Origin: Corallococcus macrosporus
GTDB lineage: Bacteria > Myxococcota > Myxococcia > Myxococcales > Myxococcaceae
Assembly: GCF_017302985.1 (NCBI RefSeq)
Contig: NZ_JAFIMU010000002.1
Coordinates: forward strand, 62,001 to 126,000
Reading direction: 5' to 3'
Length of the DNA stretch: 64,000 nucleotides
Shown in pieces: positions 1 through 9,297 of this stretch. Made by a program: the position numbers and the translations under genes. The notes beneath the pieces are model-generated. The model was not told the DNA's origin. It did no database searches and was given only the letters and a program-made list of their open reading frames with translations. Position 1 is the first letter of the stretch, and the number at the start of each line of letters is the position of its first letter.

Positions 1-532
1 CTACCGCGCCATCGCGAAGGCGCACCCGGGCTTCCCGCTGGTCGCCTACAACGTGCCGGGCCGCACGGGCGTGGACCTCTTGCCGGAGACGGCGCTGCGC
101 CTGTGTGACATCCCGGAGGTCGTGGCGCTGAAGGAGGCCACGGCCAGCCTCATCCGCGCGGTGGACCTGGTGGAGAAGTGCGGTGACCGGCTGACGCTGC
201 TGTCCGGTGACGACTTCACGGTGCTGCCCTTCATCGCGTGCGGCGGCAAGGGCGTCATCTCCGTGTCCTCCAACGTCGCGCCCCGCATGATGGCGGACCT
301 GGTGGCGGCGGCGCGGAGCAACGACATCGCGAAGGCGCGCAGCCTCCAGGTGCGGATGAACGCGCTGCACCGGCTGCTCTTCGTGGAGTCCAACCCCATC
401 CCGGTGAAGTGGGCGCTGCACCTGATGGGCCTGTTCGGCCCGGAAGTGCGCCTGCCGCTCGTGCAGATGGGCGAGGCGAACGCCGCGAAGCTCAAGGAAG
501 AGCTGACCGGGCTGGGCCTGCTGAAGGGCTGA
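1..532 (+). CDS. dapA: 4-hydroxy-tetrahydrodipicolinate synthase, C-terminal part
   Basis: This gene is cut by the window start; the frame is open from base 2. The enzyme condenses pyruvate with aspartate semialdehyde, the first committed step of lysine and diaminopimelate synthesis in the cytoplasm. The visible 176 codons contain the family motif YNVPGRT and the Schiff-base lysine in VVALKEAT (lysine codon at 130-132), followed by the glycine-rich CGGKGVIS stretch and the helical C-terminal domain. It lies 17 bp upstream of dapB, so the two consecutive pathway enzymes are almost certainly co-transcribed. The call is firm. Confidence 0.96.
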   Translation, partial: YRAIAKAHPGFPLVAYNVPGRTGVDLLPETALRLCDIPEVVALKEATASLIRAVDLVEKCGDRLTLLSGDDFTVLPFIACGGKGVISVSSNVAPRMMADLVAAARSNDIAKARSLQVRMNALHRLLFVESNPIPVKWALHLMGLFGPEVRLPLVQMGEANAAKLKEELTGLGLLKG

Positions 533-549
533 AGGAAGGGACACGCGCC

Positions 550-1368
550 ATGACCCGCACCGTCATCACCGGCATCACCGGCCGCATGGGCAGCACGCTG
601 GTCCGGCTGGCGAAGGCCGCCAGCGACCTGCCGGTGGTGGGCGCCACGGTGCGCCCGGGCAGCCCGCTGTCCGGACAGGACGCGGGGCTCGTGGCCCGGC
701 TGGGCGCGCCGCTGGACGTGCTCGCGCAGGACGACCTGGGCCGCGCGCTGGACGGCGCGAAGGCGGACGTCGTCGTGGACTTCACCGGCCCGGAGGCCAC
801 GCTCCAGCACGCGCGCGTCTGCGCCGAGCGCGGCGTGGCGCTGGTGGTGGGCACCACGGGCTTCTCCGCCGAGGGCCGCGCGCAGCTGGAAGCGCACGGC
901 CAGCGCATCCCCATCGTCGCGGCGCCCAACATGTCCGTGGGCGTGAACCTGGTCATCCGCATGGCCGCGGAGCTGGCGCGGGTGCTGGGCCCTTCGTTCG
1001 ACGTGGAGGTGCTGGAGGCGCACCACCGCATGAAGAAGGACGCGCCCAGCGGCACCGCGCTCAAGCTGGCGGAGGTGCTGATGGAGGCGCTGGACCGCAC
1101 GAAGGACGACCTCACGTTCGCTCGCGAGGGGCAGACGGGGGCCCGGCCGCCCGGTGAGATCGGCGTGCAGGCGCTGCGCGGCGGGGACGTGGTGGGCGAG
1201 CACACGGTTTACTTCTTCGGCGAGGGCGAGCGCATCGAGCTCACCCACCGCGCGACGAACCGTGATCAGTTCGCGCAAGGGGCGCTGAGGGCCGCGCGTT
1301 GGGTGGCGGGCCGCGCTCCGGGACTCTATGACATGGCCGACGTGCTCGGCCTCCAGGGGAAGACATGA
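550..1368 (+). CDS. dapB: 4-hydroxy-tetrahydrodipicolinate reductase
   Basis: This 272-residue protein reduces hydroxy-tetrahydrodipicolinate with NAD(P)H, the step after DapA in lysine/diaminopimelate synthesis. The N-terminus has the dinucleotide-binding motif GITGRMG, and the catalytic region carries the signature HHRMKKDAPSGTA. Length is normal for the family. I chose the ATG at 550 because an AAGGAAGGG ribosome site precedes it and the Rossmann motif begins immediately; the frame is open further upstream but that part overlaps dapA. The stop overlaps the next gene's start as ATGA, which implies translational coupling. Confidence 0.96.
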   Translation: MTRTVITGITGRMGSTLVRLAKAASDLPVVGATVRPGSPLSGQDAGLVARLGAPLDVLAQDDLGRALDGAKADVVVDFTGPEATLQHARVCAERGVALVVGTTGFSAEGRAQLEAHGQRIPIVAAPNMSVGVNLVIRMAAELARVLGPSFDVEVLEAHHRMKKDAPSGTALKLAEVLMEALDRTKDDLTFAREGQTGARPPGEIGVQALRGGDVVGEHTVYFFGEGERIELTHRATNRDQFAQGALRAARWVAGRAPGLYDMADVLGLQGKT

Positions 1369-2132
1369 CCGCCCGTTACTGCCGCTTCCAGGTCGAGGGC
1401 CGCGCCAGCTACGGCCGCGTCGACGGCAACGAGGTGGTGGTGCTCACCGCCGCGCCCTGGGCCGGCGGCAAGGAGACCGGCCTGCGCCGCTCGCTCCAGG
1501 GGCTCACGCTGCTGACGCCCTCGGACGCGTCGAAGGTCGTCTGCATCGGCCAGAACTACCGCAAGCACGCGGAGGAGATGGGCAAGCCCATCCCCACGGA
1601 GCCGCTCATCTTCACCAAGCCCTCCACCGCGCTCAACGGCCCGGGCTCGCCCATCCGCATCCCCAAGGCGAGCCAGGAGGTGCACTACGAAGCAGAGCTG
1701 GCGCTGGTGATTGGCGAGCGGCTGAAGAACGCCGACGAGGCCACCGCCGCGCGCGCCATCTGGGGGCTCACCGCCTTCAACGACGTCACCGCGCGCGACA
1801 TCCAGCGGAAGGAAATCCAGCACACCCGCGCCAAGGGCTACGACACCTTCGCCTGCGCGGGCCCCTGGGCCGTCACGGGCCTGTCCCCCGCGGACCTGCG
1901 GGTGGTGTGCCGGGTGAACGGGCAGGTGCGCCAGGATGGCCGCACGTCCGACATGGTGTTCAACGCCGCCCGCCTGGTGTCCTTCATCTCCCACATCATG
2001 ACGCTGCTGCCCGGCGACCTGGTGAGCACGGGAACTCCCTCGGGCGTGGGCGCGCTCAAGGCGGGGGACACGGTGGAGGTGGAGCTGGAGGGAATCGGAA
2101 CCCTGGTGAACCCGGTTGAGATGGAGCCTTGA
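1365..2132 (+). CDS. Fumarylacetoacetate hydrolase family protein
   Basis: This 255-residue protein belongs to the FAH superfamily of metal-dependent C-C bond hydrolases, decarboxylases and isomerases. The core block CIGQNYRKHAEEMG and the metal-binding YEAELALVIG segment are intact, as is LTAFNDVTARDIQ. The C-terminal region ends with the usual STGTPSGVG motif. Many relatives act on 2-keto-enol substrates of aromatic catabolism or as oxaloacetate decarboxylases; the substrate here cannot be told. It sits between dapB and folK with 4-bp overlaps on both sides, so it is co-expressed with lysine and folate genes although no shared pathway is evident. Confidence 0.9.
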   Translation: MTARYCRFQVEGRASYGRVDGNEVVVLTAAPWAGGKETGLRRSLQGLTLLTPSDASKVVCIGQNYRKHAEEMGKPIPTEPLIFTKPSTALNGPGSPIRIPKASQEVHYEAELALVIGERLKNADEATAARAIWGLTAFNDVTARDIQRKEIQHTRAKGYDTFACAGPWAVTGLSPADLRVVCRVNGQVRQDGRTSDMVFNAARLVSFISHIMTLLPGDLVSTGTPSGVGALKAGDTVEVELEGIGTLVNPVEMEP

Positions 2133-2668
2133 GTGCGACCGTCTATGTAGGACTGGGTTCCAACGAGGGCGACCGCGAGTCCCACCTCGTGGCCGCCCTC
2201 TCCGCGATGTCCTGCATCGACGCGGTGTCGGTGCTCGGGTGTTCCTCCCTCTACGACACGGCCCCGGTGGGCCCCGCGCAGCCGCGCTTCCTCAACGCCG
2301 TGGTGGCGCTGGAGTGCGACCTGACGCCGCAGCGCCTGCTGTGCATCCTCCAGCGGATCGAGCAGGACCTGGGCCGCCGCCGCGTCCAGCGCTGGGGGCC
2401 GCGCACCATCGACCTGGACATCCTGCTCTGGGACGAGGAGGACCACTCCGTCGTCGCGGACGCGAACCTCCAGGTGCCCCACCTTGAACTGCACAAGCGC
2501 CGCTTCGCGCTGGAGCCCCTGGCGGAGCTGGCCCCCGACGCCCGCCACCCGGTGCTGGGCGTGACGGTGCAGGAGCTGCTCGCGAAGCTCGCCCCCCAGG
2601 ACGTCCGCAAGCGCGAGGCCCTCTACTGGCCCGACATGGGCGCCCGTTTCCCCGTCCACGAACTATGA
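2129..2668 (+). CDS. folK: 2-amino-4-hydroxy-6-hydroxymethyldihydropteridine pyrophosphokinase
   Basis: This 179-residue enzyme (HPPK) transfers pyrophosphate from ATP to hydroxymethyldihydropterin in folate synthesis. The N-terminal VYVGLGSNEGDR motif and the HPPK signature GPRTIDLDILLW are present. The start is a TTG at 2129 overlapping the previous stop as TTGA; no ATG lies before the conserved GLGSN motif, so the rare start is well supported. The C-terminus overlaps the following gene by ATGA. No dihydropteroate synthase gene is adjacent. Confidence 0.94.
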   Translation: MSATVYVGLGSNEGDRESHLVAALSAMSCIDAVSVLGCSSLYDTAPVGPAQPRFLNAVVALECDLTPQRLLCILQRIEQDLGRRRVQRWGPRTIDLDILLWDEEDHSVVADANLQVPHLELHKRRFALEPLAELAPDARHPVLGVTVQELLAKLAPQDVRKREALYWPDMGARFPVHEL

Positions 2669-4038
2669 GCCTGTCCCTCGTCCTGGCCACGGCCGCGCTG
2701 CTCGCGGCCGAGCCCACCCCCCTGCCTCCCGGCCACCCCACGATTCCGCCCGGCACCCAGGCCTCGCCTACGGGCATGGGCTCGGGCGCGGGTGCCGCGA
2801 ACGGCGCGCTGCCCCCCGGCCACCCCACGATGCCCGCGGGCTCTCCCGTGGCGCCGGGCACGCCGCTGCCGTCGGGCCACCCCACGGTGGACGCGAACAA
2901 GATGCCGCCCTCCGCCGAGGAGCTGATGAAGCAGCTCGACTCGTCCGAAGGGCTGCGCGAGCGCGAGAAGACCTTCGAGATCGCCTCGTCGCTGGGCAAG
3001 CTCTACTACACGAACGGCCGCAACGCGGAGGCGCTGACCTACCTGGGCCAGGCGCAGGCCAAGGCGGAGGGGCTGCGCTCGCTGTTCCTCGCGTCGAAGA
3101 AGAAGCTGGGCAAGGCCCCCATCGCCACGCCGGAGGCCGCGAGCTGCGGCTTCACGCCGGGCCAGGCGCTGGACGCGATGGAGGCCGTGGCGCAGGCCCG
3201 CGCGAAGTCCGGAGACACCGCGGGCGCCGCCGCGTGTGCTCGCGCCGCGCTGGTGCCCGCGCTGGACGTGGACGTGGTGCGCGGCAACGCGCTGTACCTG
3301 GGCGGTGACAGCGCCAACGCGCTGAAGGAGTACGCCCGCGTGCTGGAGGTGGAGCCGCTCCACGAAGAGGCGCTGTACGCGCACGCCTCGCTGCTCTTCG
3401 AGTCGAAGGGCGAGGACCTCCAGGCGCTCAAGGCCGCGCGCCAGGGCTTCGACACGCTGGTGGCGACGTATCCGCAGTCCCAGCGCGCGCCCATGGCCCG
3501 CGAGCTGAGCGTGCGCATCGAGGAGACGGTGAAGGCGGGCGGCCGCAAGAAGTGGCTCGCGTCGCGCGCCGAGGACCGCAAGGTGCGCCTGTCCCAGTCC
3601 ACCGCGCAGGCCGCCGCGATGCCGCCGGACGCGCCGCGCCCGCTGACGCCGGAGATGGTGGACGCGGTGAAGAACACCGAGCGCACGCCGGAGCTGGAGG
3701 CGGGCCTCACCAAGCTGGTGGAGGAGGGCGAGGAGCACCTGGCGCGCGGCCGCTACCAGGAGGCCCTGGCCAACTACACCCGCGTGGTGCCCTTCCAGCC
3801 GGAGAACGGCCGCGCCAAGGCGGGCATGGCCTGGGCGCTCGTCGGCCTGGGCCGTCCCATGGGCGCGCGCGTGTGGAGCGTGGCGCTCCAGTCGGACGCG
3901 GGCGCGGTGGAGAAGCTGGGCGACACGCTGCTCGCCAAGGGCGACGCGAAGGGCGCCAAGGCCCTCTGGGAGAAGCTGTCCCAGGACGTGCCCAACTACC
4001 CCAACAAGGCGCAGCTCCAGGCGAAGCTGTCGCAGTAG
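2665..4038 (+). CDS. Secreted tetratricopeptide-repeat protein
   Basis: This 457-residue protein has a short N-terminal hydrophobic stretch ending near Ala-Ala-Glu, which looks like a Sec signal peptide. Residues 20-75 form a low-complexity Pro/Gly linker with three copies of a (P)xGHPT motif. The rest is helical with TPR-like units: one around residues 90-120, others near 200-260, and a clear pair at 350-450 (RYQEALANYTRVVPFQPENG and following). A periplasmic scaffold is likely; the partner is unknown. It is the last gene of the dapB-folK operon, coupled by an ATGA overlap, and a cluster of hairpins follows its stop. Confidence 0.75.
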   Translation: MSLSLVLATAALLAAEPTPLPPGHPTIPPGTQASPTGMGSGAGAANGALPPGHPTMPAGSPVAPGTPLPSGHPTVDANKMPPSAEELMKQLDSSEGLREREKTFEIASSLGKLYYTNGRNAEALTYLGQAQAKAEGLRSLFLASKKKLGKAPIATPEAASCGFTPGQALDAMEAVAQARAKSGDTAGAAACARAALVPALDVDVVRGNALYLGGDSANALKEYARVLEVEPLHEEALYAHASLLFESKGEDLQALKAARQGFDTLVATYPQSQRAPMARELSVRIEETVKAGGRKKWLASRAEDRKVRLSQSTAQAAAMPPDAPRPLTPEMVDAVKNTERTPELEAGLTKLVEEGEEHLARGRYQEALANYTRVVPFQPENGRAKAGMAWALVGLGRPMGARVWSVALQSDAGAVEKLGDTLLAKGDAKGAKALWEKLSQDVPNYPNKAQLQAKLSQ

Positions 4039-4050
4039 CCCGCCACCAGG

Positions 4051-4145
4051 GCCTCCCGTCGGAGGCGCCGCCCACGAACTGGTCCGACAGTCGGACCAGT
4101 TGGGCCCGCTTCCGGCCGGAGGCGGGCCGCCTGGATGTCCAGGCG
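4051..4145. terminator. Cluster of four inverted repeats between convergent genes
   Basis: Four perfect dyads are packed between two converging genes. Arms: GCCTCC 4051-4056 with 4061-4066; AACTGGTCCGAC 4077-4088 with its complement at 4090-4101 around a single A; GGCCCGC 4103-4109 with 4122-4128; and CGCCTGGA 4128-4135 with 4138-4145. The first and third could act as hairpin terminators for either strand. The second and fourth have 1- to 2-base centres, more like protein-binding palindromes or cruciforms. No U-tract follows any of them. Bidirectional termination is an inference from position. Confidence 0.6.
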
Positions 4146-4146
4146 C

Positions 4147-5223
4147 CTAGACGAACTTCGCGGCCAGCAGGTCCTGGACGTCGAGCAGGCCCACCGCCCG
4201 GCCCTCGACGTCCACCACGGGCAGTTGGTCCACCTTCAGCTCGCGCATCTGCGCGGCGGCGGTGAGCACCAGCGTGTCCGGGGTGATGCAGCGCGGACGC
4301 TTGCCCATCACCTGTCGCACCGGCACCTCGAAGTCCGTGTGGCCGCGCTCCACCAGCCGGCGCAGGTCTCCGTCGGTGAAGATGCCCTCCAGCCTCCCGT
4401 CGCGGTCCACCACGCACGCGGCGCCCGGCCGGCCCGGCGTGTTGGTCATCACCACCACCGCCTGGGACAGCCGCGCGGTGTCCAGCACCAGCGGGTTCGC
4501 GGGGCCCGTGCGCATCAGCTCGTAGACGCGCAGCACGGAGCGCCCCAGCTTCCCGCCCGGGTGCAGGAGCGCGTAGTCGTCGCGTCCGAAGGGGCGGCTT
4601 CTGAGCAGCGTCATCGCCAGTGCGTCGCCCACGGCGTGCAGCGCGGCGGTGGACGCGGTGGGCACGAGGCCCATGGGGCAGGCCTCTTCAATCCGGCCGA
4701 TGTCCAGCACCACCTCCGCGCCCTTCGCGAGCGCGCTGTCCGCGTCCCCCGTGAGCGCCACCACCGGCGTGCCCATGCGCTTGAACAGGGGCAGCAGGCG
4801 CAGCAGCTCCTCCGTGCTGCCGCTGTTGGACAGCGCGAGGATGACGTCGCCCTGGCCTACGCGGCCCAGGTCGCCGTGCACGGCCTCCGCGGGGTGCAGG
4901 AACACGGAGCGGATGCCCGTGGACGCGAGCGTGGAGGACAGCTTCTGGCCGATGTGGCCCGCCTTCCCCATGCCCGTCACCACCACCTGGCCGGGGCAGT
5001 CGCGCACCAGCCGCAGCGCGCGCAGGAACGCGTTCCCCAGCCGGTCCGTGACTCCGAGGATGGCGCGGGCCTCCGCCTCCAGCACGCCGCGCGCGTAGGT
5101 GAGCGCGGCCTCGTCGTCGGCGCTGCGGGCTTCGGCGCGCACGGCGGCGGGGGAGGGCGCGCGGCCGGGGAGGGCGCGCAGGCGGGGCTGCTTCTTGGCG
5201 GTGGAGCGGGGAGCGCGGGCCAT
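4147..5223 (-). CDS. kdsD: KpsF/GutQ family arabinose 5-phosphate isomerase
   Basis: This 358-residue protein should interconvert ribulose 5-phosphate and arabinose 5-phosphate, the entry to KDO synthesis for lipopolysaccharide. After a basic, Ala/Pro-rich extension of about 35 residues comes a SIS domain ([34 protein letters not shown]) at about residues 70-215. Two CBS domains (residues 235-358) end the protein. The SIS and paired CBS order is that of KdsD and related enzymes. It stands alone, divergent from the transaldolase gene. The symbol is given by architecture; a GutQ-like paralogue cannot be excluded. Confidence 0.88.
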   Translation of the reverse strand: MARAPRSTAKKQPRLRALPGRAPSPAAVRAEARSADDEAALTYARGVLEAEARAILGVTDRLGNAFLRALRLVRDCPGQVVVTGMGKAGHIGQKLSSTLASTGIRSVFLHPAEAVHGDLGRVGQGDVILALSNSGSTEELLRLLPLFKRMGTPVVALTGDADSALAKGAEVVLDIGRIEEACPMGLVPTASTAALHAVGDALAMTLLRSRPFGRDDYALLHPGGKLGRSVLRVYELMRTGPANPLVLDTARLSQAVVVMTNTPGRPGAACVVDRDGRLEGIFTDGDLRRLVERGHTDFEVPVRQVMGKRPRCITPDTLVLTAAAQMRELKVDQLPVVDVEGRAVGLLDVQDLLAAKFV

Positions 5224-5268
5224 GGCTGGGCGCTACCTCTAACCCAGCCTCCCCGTGGGCGGCCATCC

Positions 5269-5297
5269 TTGACGCATGGGGGGGCCTGGGCTACGGC
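5269..5297 (+). promoter_or_regulatory. Candidate sigma-70-type promoter for transaldolase
   Basis: TTGACG at 5269-5274 is one base off the -35 consensus. It is separated by exactly 17 bases from TACGGC at 5292-5297, a weak -10. The element lies 46 bases before the transaldolase ATG in a short divergent intergenic region. The -10 match is poor, so confidence is moderate. Confidence 0.4.
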
Positions 5298-5342
5298 CTG
5301 CCCGCCCGGCCGCCCGTGGCCGGAAAACACCAAGGGGACGGC

Positions 5343-6008
5343 ATGAAGTTCTTCATCGACAGCGCGGACGTCGGCGAAATCCGCAAGGCCCACGAGATGG
5401 GCTGCGTGGACGGCGTCACCACCAACCCGTCACTGCTGGCCAAGGTCGGGCGCAACCTGGAGGAGACCATCCGGGAGATCTGCTCCATCGTGGACGGTCC
5501 CATCAGCGCCGAGTGCGTGTCGCTGACCGCCCCGGAGCTCATCAAGGAAGGCCAGGGCCTGGCGAAGATCCACGACAACGTCGTCGTGAAGATTCCCATG
5601 GGCGTGGAGGGCATGAAGGCCGTCAAGGCGCTCACCGCCGACGGCATCCGCACCAACGTCACCCTCTGCTTCTCCGCCAACCAGGCCCTGCTGTGCGCCA
5701 AGGCCGGCGCCACGTACGTGTCGCCCTTCGTGGGCCGGCTGGACGACATCTCCCAGGACGGCATGGAGCTCATCGCCCACATCCTGGAGATCTACCAGAA
5801 CTACGACTTCACCACGCAGGTGCTGGTGGCCAGCGTGCGCAACCCCGTCCACGTCCTCCAGGCCGCGCGCCTGGGCGCGGACGTCGCCACGCTGCCCTAC
5901 AACGTCATCACCCAGCTGGCGAACCACCCCCTCACCGACGCGGGCATCCAGAAGTTCCTCGCGGACTGGGAGAAGGTCCCCAAGCAGGCGAAGCCCGCCG
6001 GGAAGTAG
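5343..6008 (+). CDS. tal: Transaldolase, small bacterial type
   Basis: This 221-residue protein belongs to the short TalC/fructose-6-phosphate aldolase-like transaldolase group. It moves a dihydroxyacetone unit between sugar phosphates in the non-oxidative pentose phosphate pathway. Visible are the start [10 protein letters not shown], the motif GVTTNPSLL, the Schiff-base lysine in VVVKIPM and the [12 protein letters not shown] segment. The start at 5343 was chosen because AAGGGGAC precedes it and homologues begin MKFF; an in-frame upstream codon at 5316 has no support. A strong hairpin follows. Whether it is a transaldolase or an aldolase cannot be settled by eye. Confidence 0.9.
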   Translation: MKFFIDSADVGEIRKAHEMGCVDGVTTNPSLLAKVGRNLEETIREICSIVDGPISAECVSLTAPELIKEGQGLAKIHDNVVVKIPMGVEGMKAVKALTADGIRTNVTLCFSANQALLCAKAGATYVSPFVGRLDDISQDGMELIAHILEIYQNYDFTTQVLVASVRNPVHVLQAARLGADVATLPYNVITQLANHPLTDAGIQKFLADWEKVPKQAKPAGK

Positions 6009-6022
6009 CCGCCCGGTCGTCT

Positions 6023-6057
6023 CCCCCGCCGTTCCGGTGTCCCTGGAACGACGGGGG
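6023..6057. terminator. Strong stem-loop after transaldolase
   Basis: Thirteen-base arms at 6023-6035 (CCCCCGCCGTTCC) and 6045-6057 pair with a single mismatch around a 9-base loop. The hairpin starts 14 bases after the tal stop. There is no U-tract, as is usual in very GC-rich genomes. Confidence 0.7.
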
Positions 6058-6113
6058 GACCCTCGCGGGGGCTGGCGCCAGGACGCCGGGAGCGGTATGG
6101 CAGTGGGAGCGGA

Positions 6114-6129
6114 TTGATATTTGAATCAA
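6114..6129. promoter_or_regulatory. AT-rich dyad before acyl-CoA dehydrogenase
   Basis: TTGAT at 6114-6118 and ATCAA at 6125-6129 form a short dyad with 6 bases between, inside an AT-rich patch that stands out in this sequence. It sits 19 bases before the acd ATG, where a repressor such as a fatty-acid-responsive TetR/GntR regulator could bind. This is position-based speculation. Confidence 0.3.
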
Positions 6130-6148
6130 CCCTCCCGGAGCCCCGCCC

Positions 6149-7285
6149 ATGGATTTCCAGCTCAGCGAAAATCAGCGCGCCTTGCAGGAAGCCGCGCGCA
6201 AGTACGCCCGTGAAGTGGTGCGCCCCAAGGCCCCCCACTACGACGAGACCTCCGACTTCCCCAAGGACCTCATCTCCGCGGCCTTCGAGCTGGGCCTGCT
6301 GAACATGGCCATCCCGTCCGAGTACAACGGCGTGGGCCTGACGCACCTGGAGCAGGTCATCGTCTGTGAGGAGCTGGCGTGGGGCTGCGCGGGCGTGGCC
6401 ACGTCCCTCATCGCCAACGACCTGGCGAACCTGCCCATCATCCTGGCGGGCACGGATGACCAGAAGAAGCGCCTGCTGGCCCCCTTTGGGGAGAAGCTCA
6501 AGCTCAGCTGCTTCTGTCTCACGGAGCCCGCCGCCGGCTCCGACGTGGCGGCCATGGGCACCACCGCGCGCCGCGAGGGTGACGAGTACGTCCTCAACGG
6601 CAGCAAGTGCTTCATCACCAACGCCGGCTACGCGGACCAGTTCACCGTGTTCGCCACGCTGGACAAGGGCAAGAAGCACAAGGGCATCACCTGCTTCGTC
6701 GTGGAGGGCCGTCCGCAGGGCCTGACCACCGGCAAGCACGAGAACAAGATGGGCCAGCGCGCCAGCAACACCACCACCGTCACGTTCGACGAGGTGCGCG
6801 TCCCGGTGAAGAACCGCATCGGCGAGGAGGGCGAGGGCTTCAAGATCGCCATGGCCACGCTGGACAACAGCCGCCCGCTGACGGCGAGCATCTCCATCGG
6901 CATCGCCCGCGCGGCGCTGGAGCACTCGCTGGAGTACTCCGCCCAGCGCCAGACGATGGGCAAGCCCATCCGCGAGCACCAGGCCGTCCAGTTCATGCTG
7001 GCGGAGATGGCCATGAACACCCACGCCGCGCGCCTGCTCACCTACGAGAGCGCCCAGGTGCTGGACGAGGGACAGCGCAACACCCTCCAGTCCAGCTATG
7101 CGAAGTGCTTCGCCGCGGACATGGCCATGAAGGTCGCCACGGACGCCGTGCAGGTGTTCGGCGGCTACGGCTACATGAAGGAATACCCCGTGGAGAAGCT
7201 GATGCGCGACGCCAAGCTCATCCAGGTCTACGAGGGCACGAGCCAGGTGCAGCGCCTGGTCATCGCGAAGGAACTGTTCAGGTAG
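6149..7285 (+). CDS. Acyl-CoA dehydrogenase, short-chain type
   Basis: This 378-residue flavoenzyme oxidises acyl-CoA to enoyl-CoA in beta-oxidation or branched-chain amino acid breakdown and passes electrons to ETF. It shows the FAD/substrate signature CLTEPAAGSDVAA, the second signature QVFGGYGYMKEYP, and the catalytic base glutamate in QVYEGTSQ near the C-terminus, as in butyryl/short-chain enzymes. Length and domain order are standard. Both ETF subunits follow in the same direction, so the enzyme and its electron acceptor are encoded together. Chain-length preference cannot be read reliably. Confidence 0.94.
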   Translation: MDFQLSENQRALQEAARKYAREVVRPKAPHYDETSDFPKDLISAAFELGLLNMAIPSEYNGVGLTHLEQVIVCEELAWGCAGVATSLIANDLANLPIILAGTDDQKKRLLAPFGEKLKLSCFCLTEPAAGSDVAAMGTTARREGDEYVLNGSKCFITNAGYADQFTVFATLDKGKKHKGITCFVVEGRPQGLTTGKHENKMGQRASNTTTVTFDEVRVPVKNRIGEEGEGFKIAMATLDNSRPLTASISIGIARAALEHSLEYSAQRQTMGKPIREHQAVQFMLAEMAMNTHAARLLTYESAQVLDEGQRNTLQSSYAKCFAADMAMKVATDAVQVFGGYGYMKEYPVEKLMRDAKLIQVYEGTSQVQRLVIAKELFR

Positions 7286-7417
7286 AAAAGCAAAACTGTG
7301 CCCGGCGGGGCTTTCCCGTTGCCGCCGCCGTGTACGGATGTCTATTACTCCCGCCCTGATGCGCGGCGCGTCAAGCCGCCCCGAATTCCAAACACTCCCC
7401 ACTGAGGAGAGCCCGCC

Positions 7418-8215
7418 GTGAAGATTCTCGTCACCGCCAAGCGCGTCGAAGATCCCGAGTCGAAGATCAAGGTGAAGCCGGACGGCTCGGACATCGTGAA
7501 GGAGGGGTTGAAGTACAAGATCAACCCCTTCGATGAAATCGGCGTGGAAGAGGGCCTGCGCCTTGCCGCGAAGCACACCGGCGAGGTCGTCGTGGTCTCC
7601 ATCGGCGGCAAGGAGGTGCAGGAGCAGCTGCGCCACGCGCTGGCCATGGGCGCCAACCGCGCTGTCTGGGTGAACCACACGGGCCCGCTGGATCAGCTGG
7701 GCATCGCGGGGCTGCTCCAGAAGGTCGCGGAGAAGGAGAAGCCGGACATCGTCCTGCTGGGCAAGCAGTCCATCGACGACGACCAGAACCAGGTGGGCCA
7801 GTACCTGGCCGAGTTCCTGGGCTGGGGCCAGGCCACGTTCGCCTCCAAGGTGGAGTCGCTGGAGAGCGACCAGGAGAAGAACAAGGTCCCGGCGGTGGTG
7901 CTGTCCGCGGACAAGAAGAGCGTCCAGGTGGTGCGTGAAGTGGACAACGGGCTTGCCACCCTGGAGGTCCAGCTGCCCGCGGTCGTCACCACGGACCTGC
8001 GCCTGAACCAGCCGCGCTACGCCAGCCTCCCGGGCATCATGAAGGCCAAGAGCAAGCCCATCGAGGAGCTGACCCCGGCGGGCCTGGGCGTGGACGTGGC
8101 GCCGAAGATTCAAGTGCTCAAGCTGGCGTCGCCCCCGGCGCGCAAGGCGGGCATCAAGGTGCCGGACGCGGCCACCCTGGTGGAGAAGCTGCACAACGAG
8201 GCGAAGGTCGTCTGA
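7418..8215 (+). CDS. etfB: Electron transfer flavoprotein, beta subunit
   Basis: This 265-residue subunit pairs with EtfA to carry electrons from acyl-CoA dehydrogenases to ETF:quinone oxidoreductase. The N-terminal MKILVTAKRVEDPE, the NPFDEIGVEEGLRLA block, and the nucleotide-binding stretch LGKQSIDDDQNQVGQ are typical of the beta family. The start is a GTG at 7418 preceded by GAGGAGA. It is 42 bases upstream of etfA and 132 bases downstream of the dehydrogenase. Confidence 0.95.
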   Translation: MKILVTAKRVEDPESKIKVKPDGSDIVKEGLKYKINPFDEIGVEEGLRLAAKHTGEVVVVSIGGKEVQEQLRHALAMGANRAVWVNHTGPLDQLGIAGLLQKVAEKEKPDIVLLGKQSIDDDQNQVGQYLAEFLGWGQATFASKVESLESDQEKNKVPAVVLSADKKSVQVVREVDNGLATLEVQLPAVVTTDLRLNQPRYASLPGIMKAKSKPIEELTPAGLGVDVAPKIQVLKLASPPARKAGIKVPDAATLVEKLHNEAKVV

Positions 8216-8257
8216 CCCGCGCTGCCAACCCTTCCAACGATTCCGGAGACAGACACC

Positions 8258-9223
<966 letters not shown>

Positions 9224-9249
9224 TCCGCGGCGGACCGTGACTCACCGTG

Positions 9250-9286
9250 GGGCGCGTCACCGGGAACCAACCCCGGGGGCGCGCCC
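9250..9286. terminator. Bidirectional terminator hairpin
   Basis: Outer arms GGGCGCG (9250-9256) and CGCGCCC (9280-9286) enclose inner arms CCGGG and CCCGG. The hairpin lies between convergent etfA and the Coa1-like gene. TTCGTCATTTCC follows on the plus strand. Confidence 0.7.
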
Positions 9287-9297
9287 TTCGTCATTTC

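Noticed and set aside
7308-7330. Weak CGGCGG/CCGCCG dyad between acd and etfB as a terminator
   Set aside because: Six-base arms in a GC-rich region are expected by chance, and the genes are likely functionally linked.
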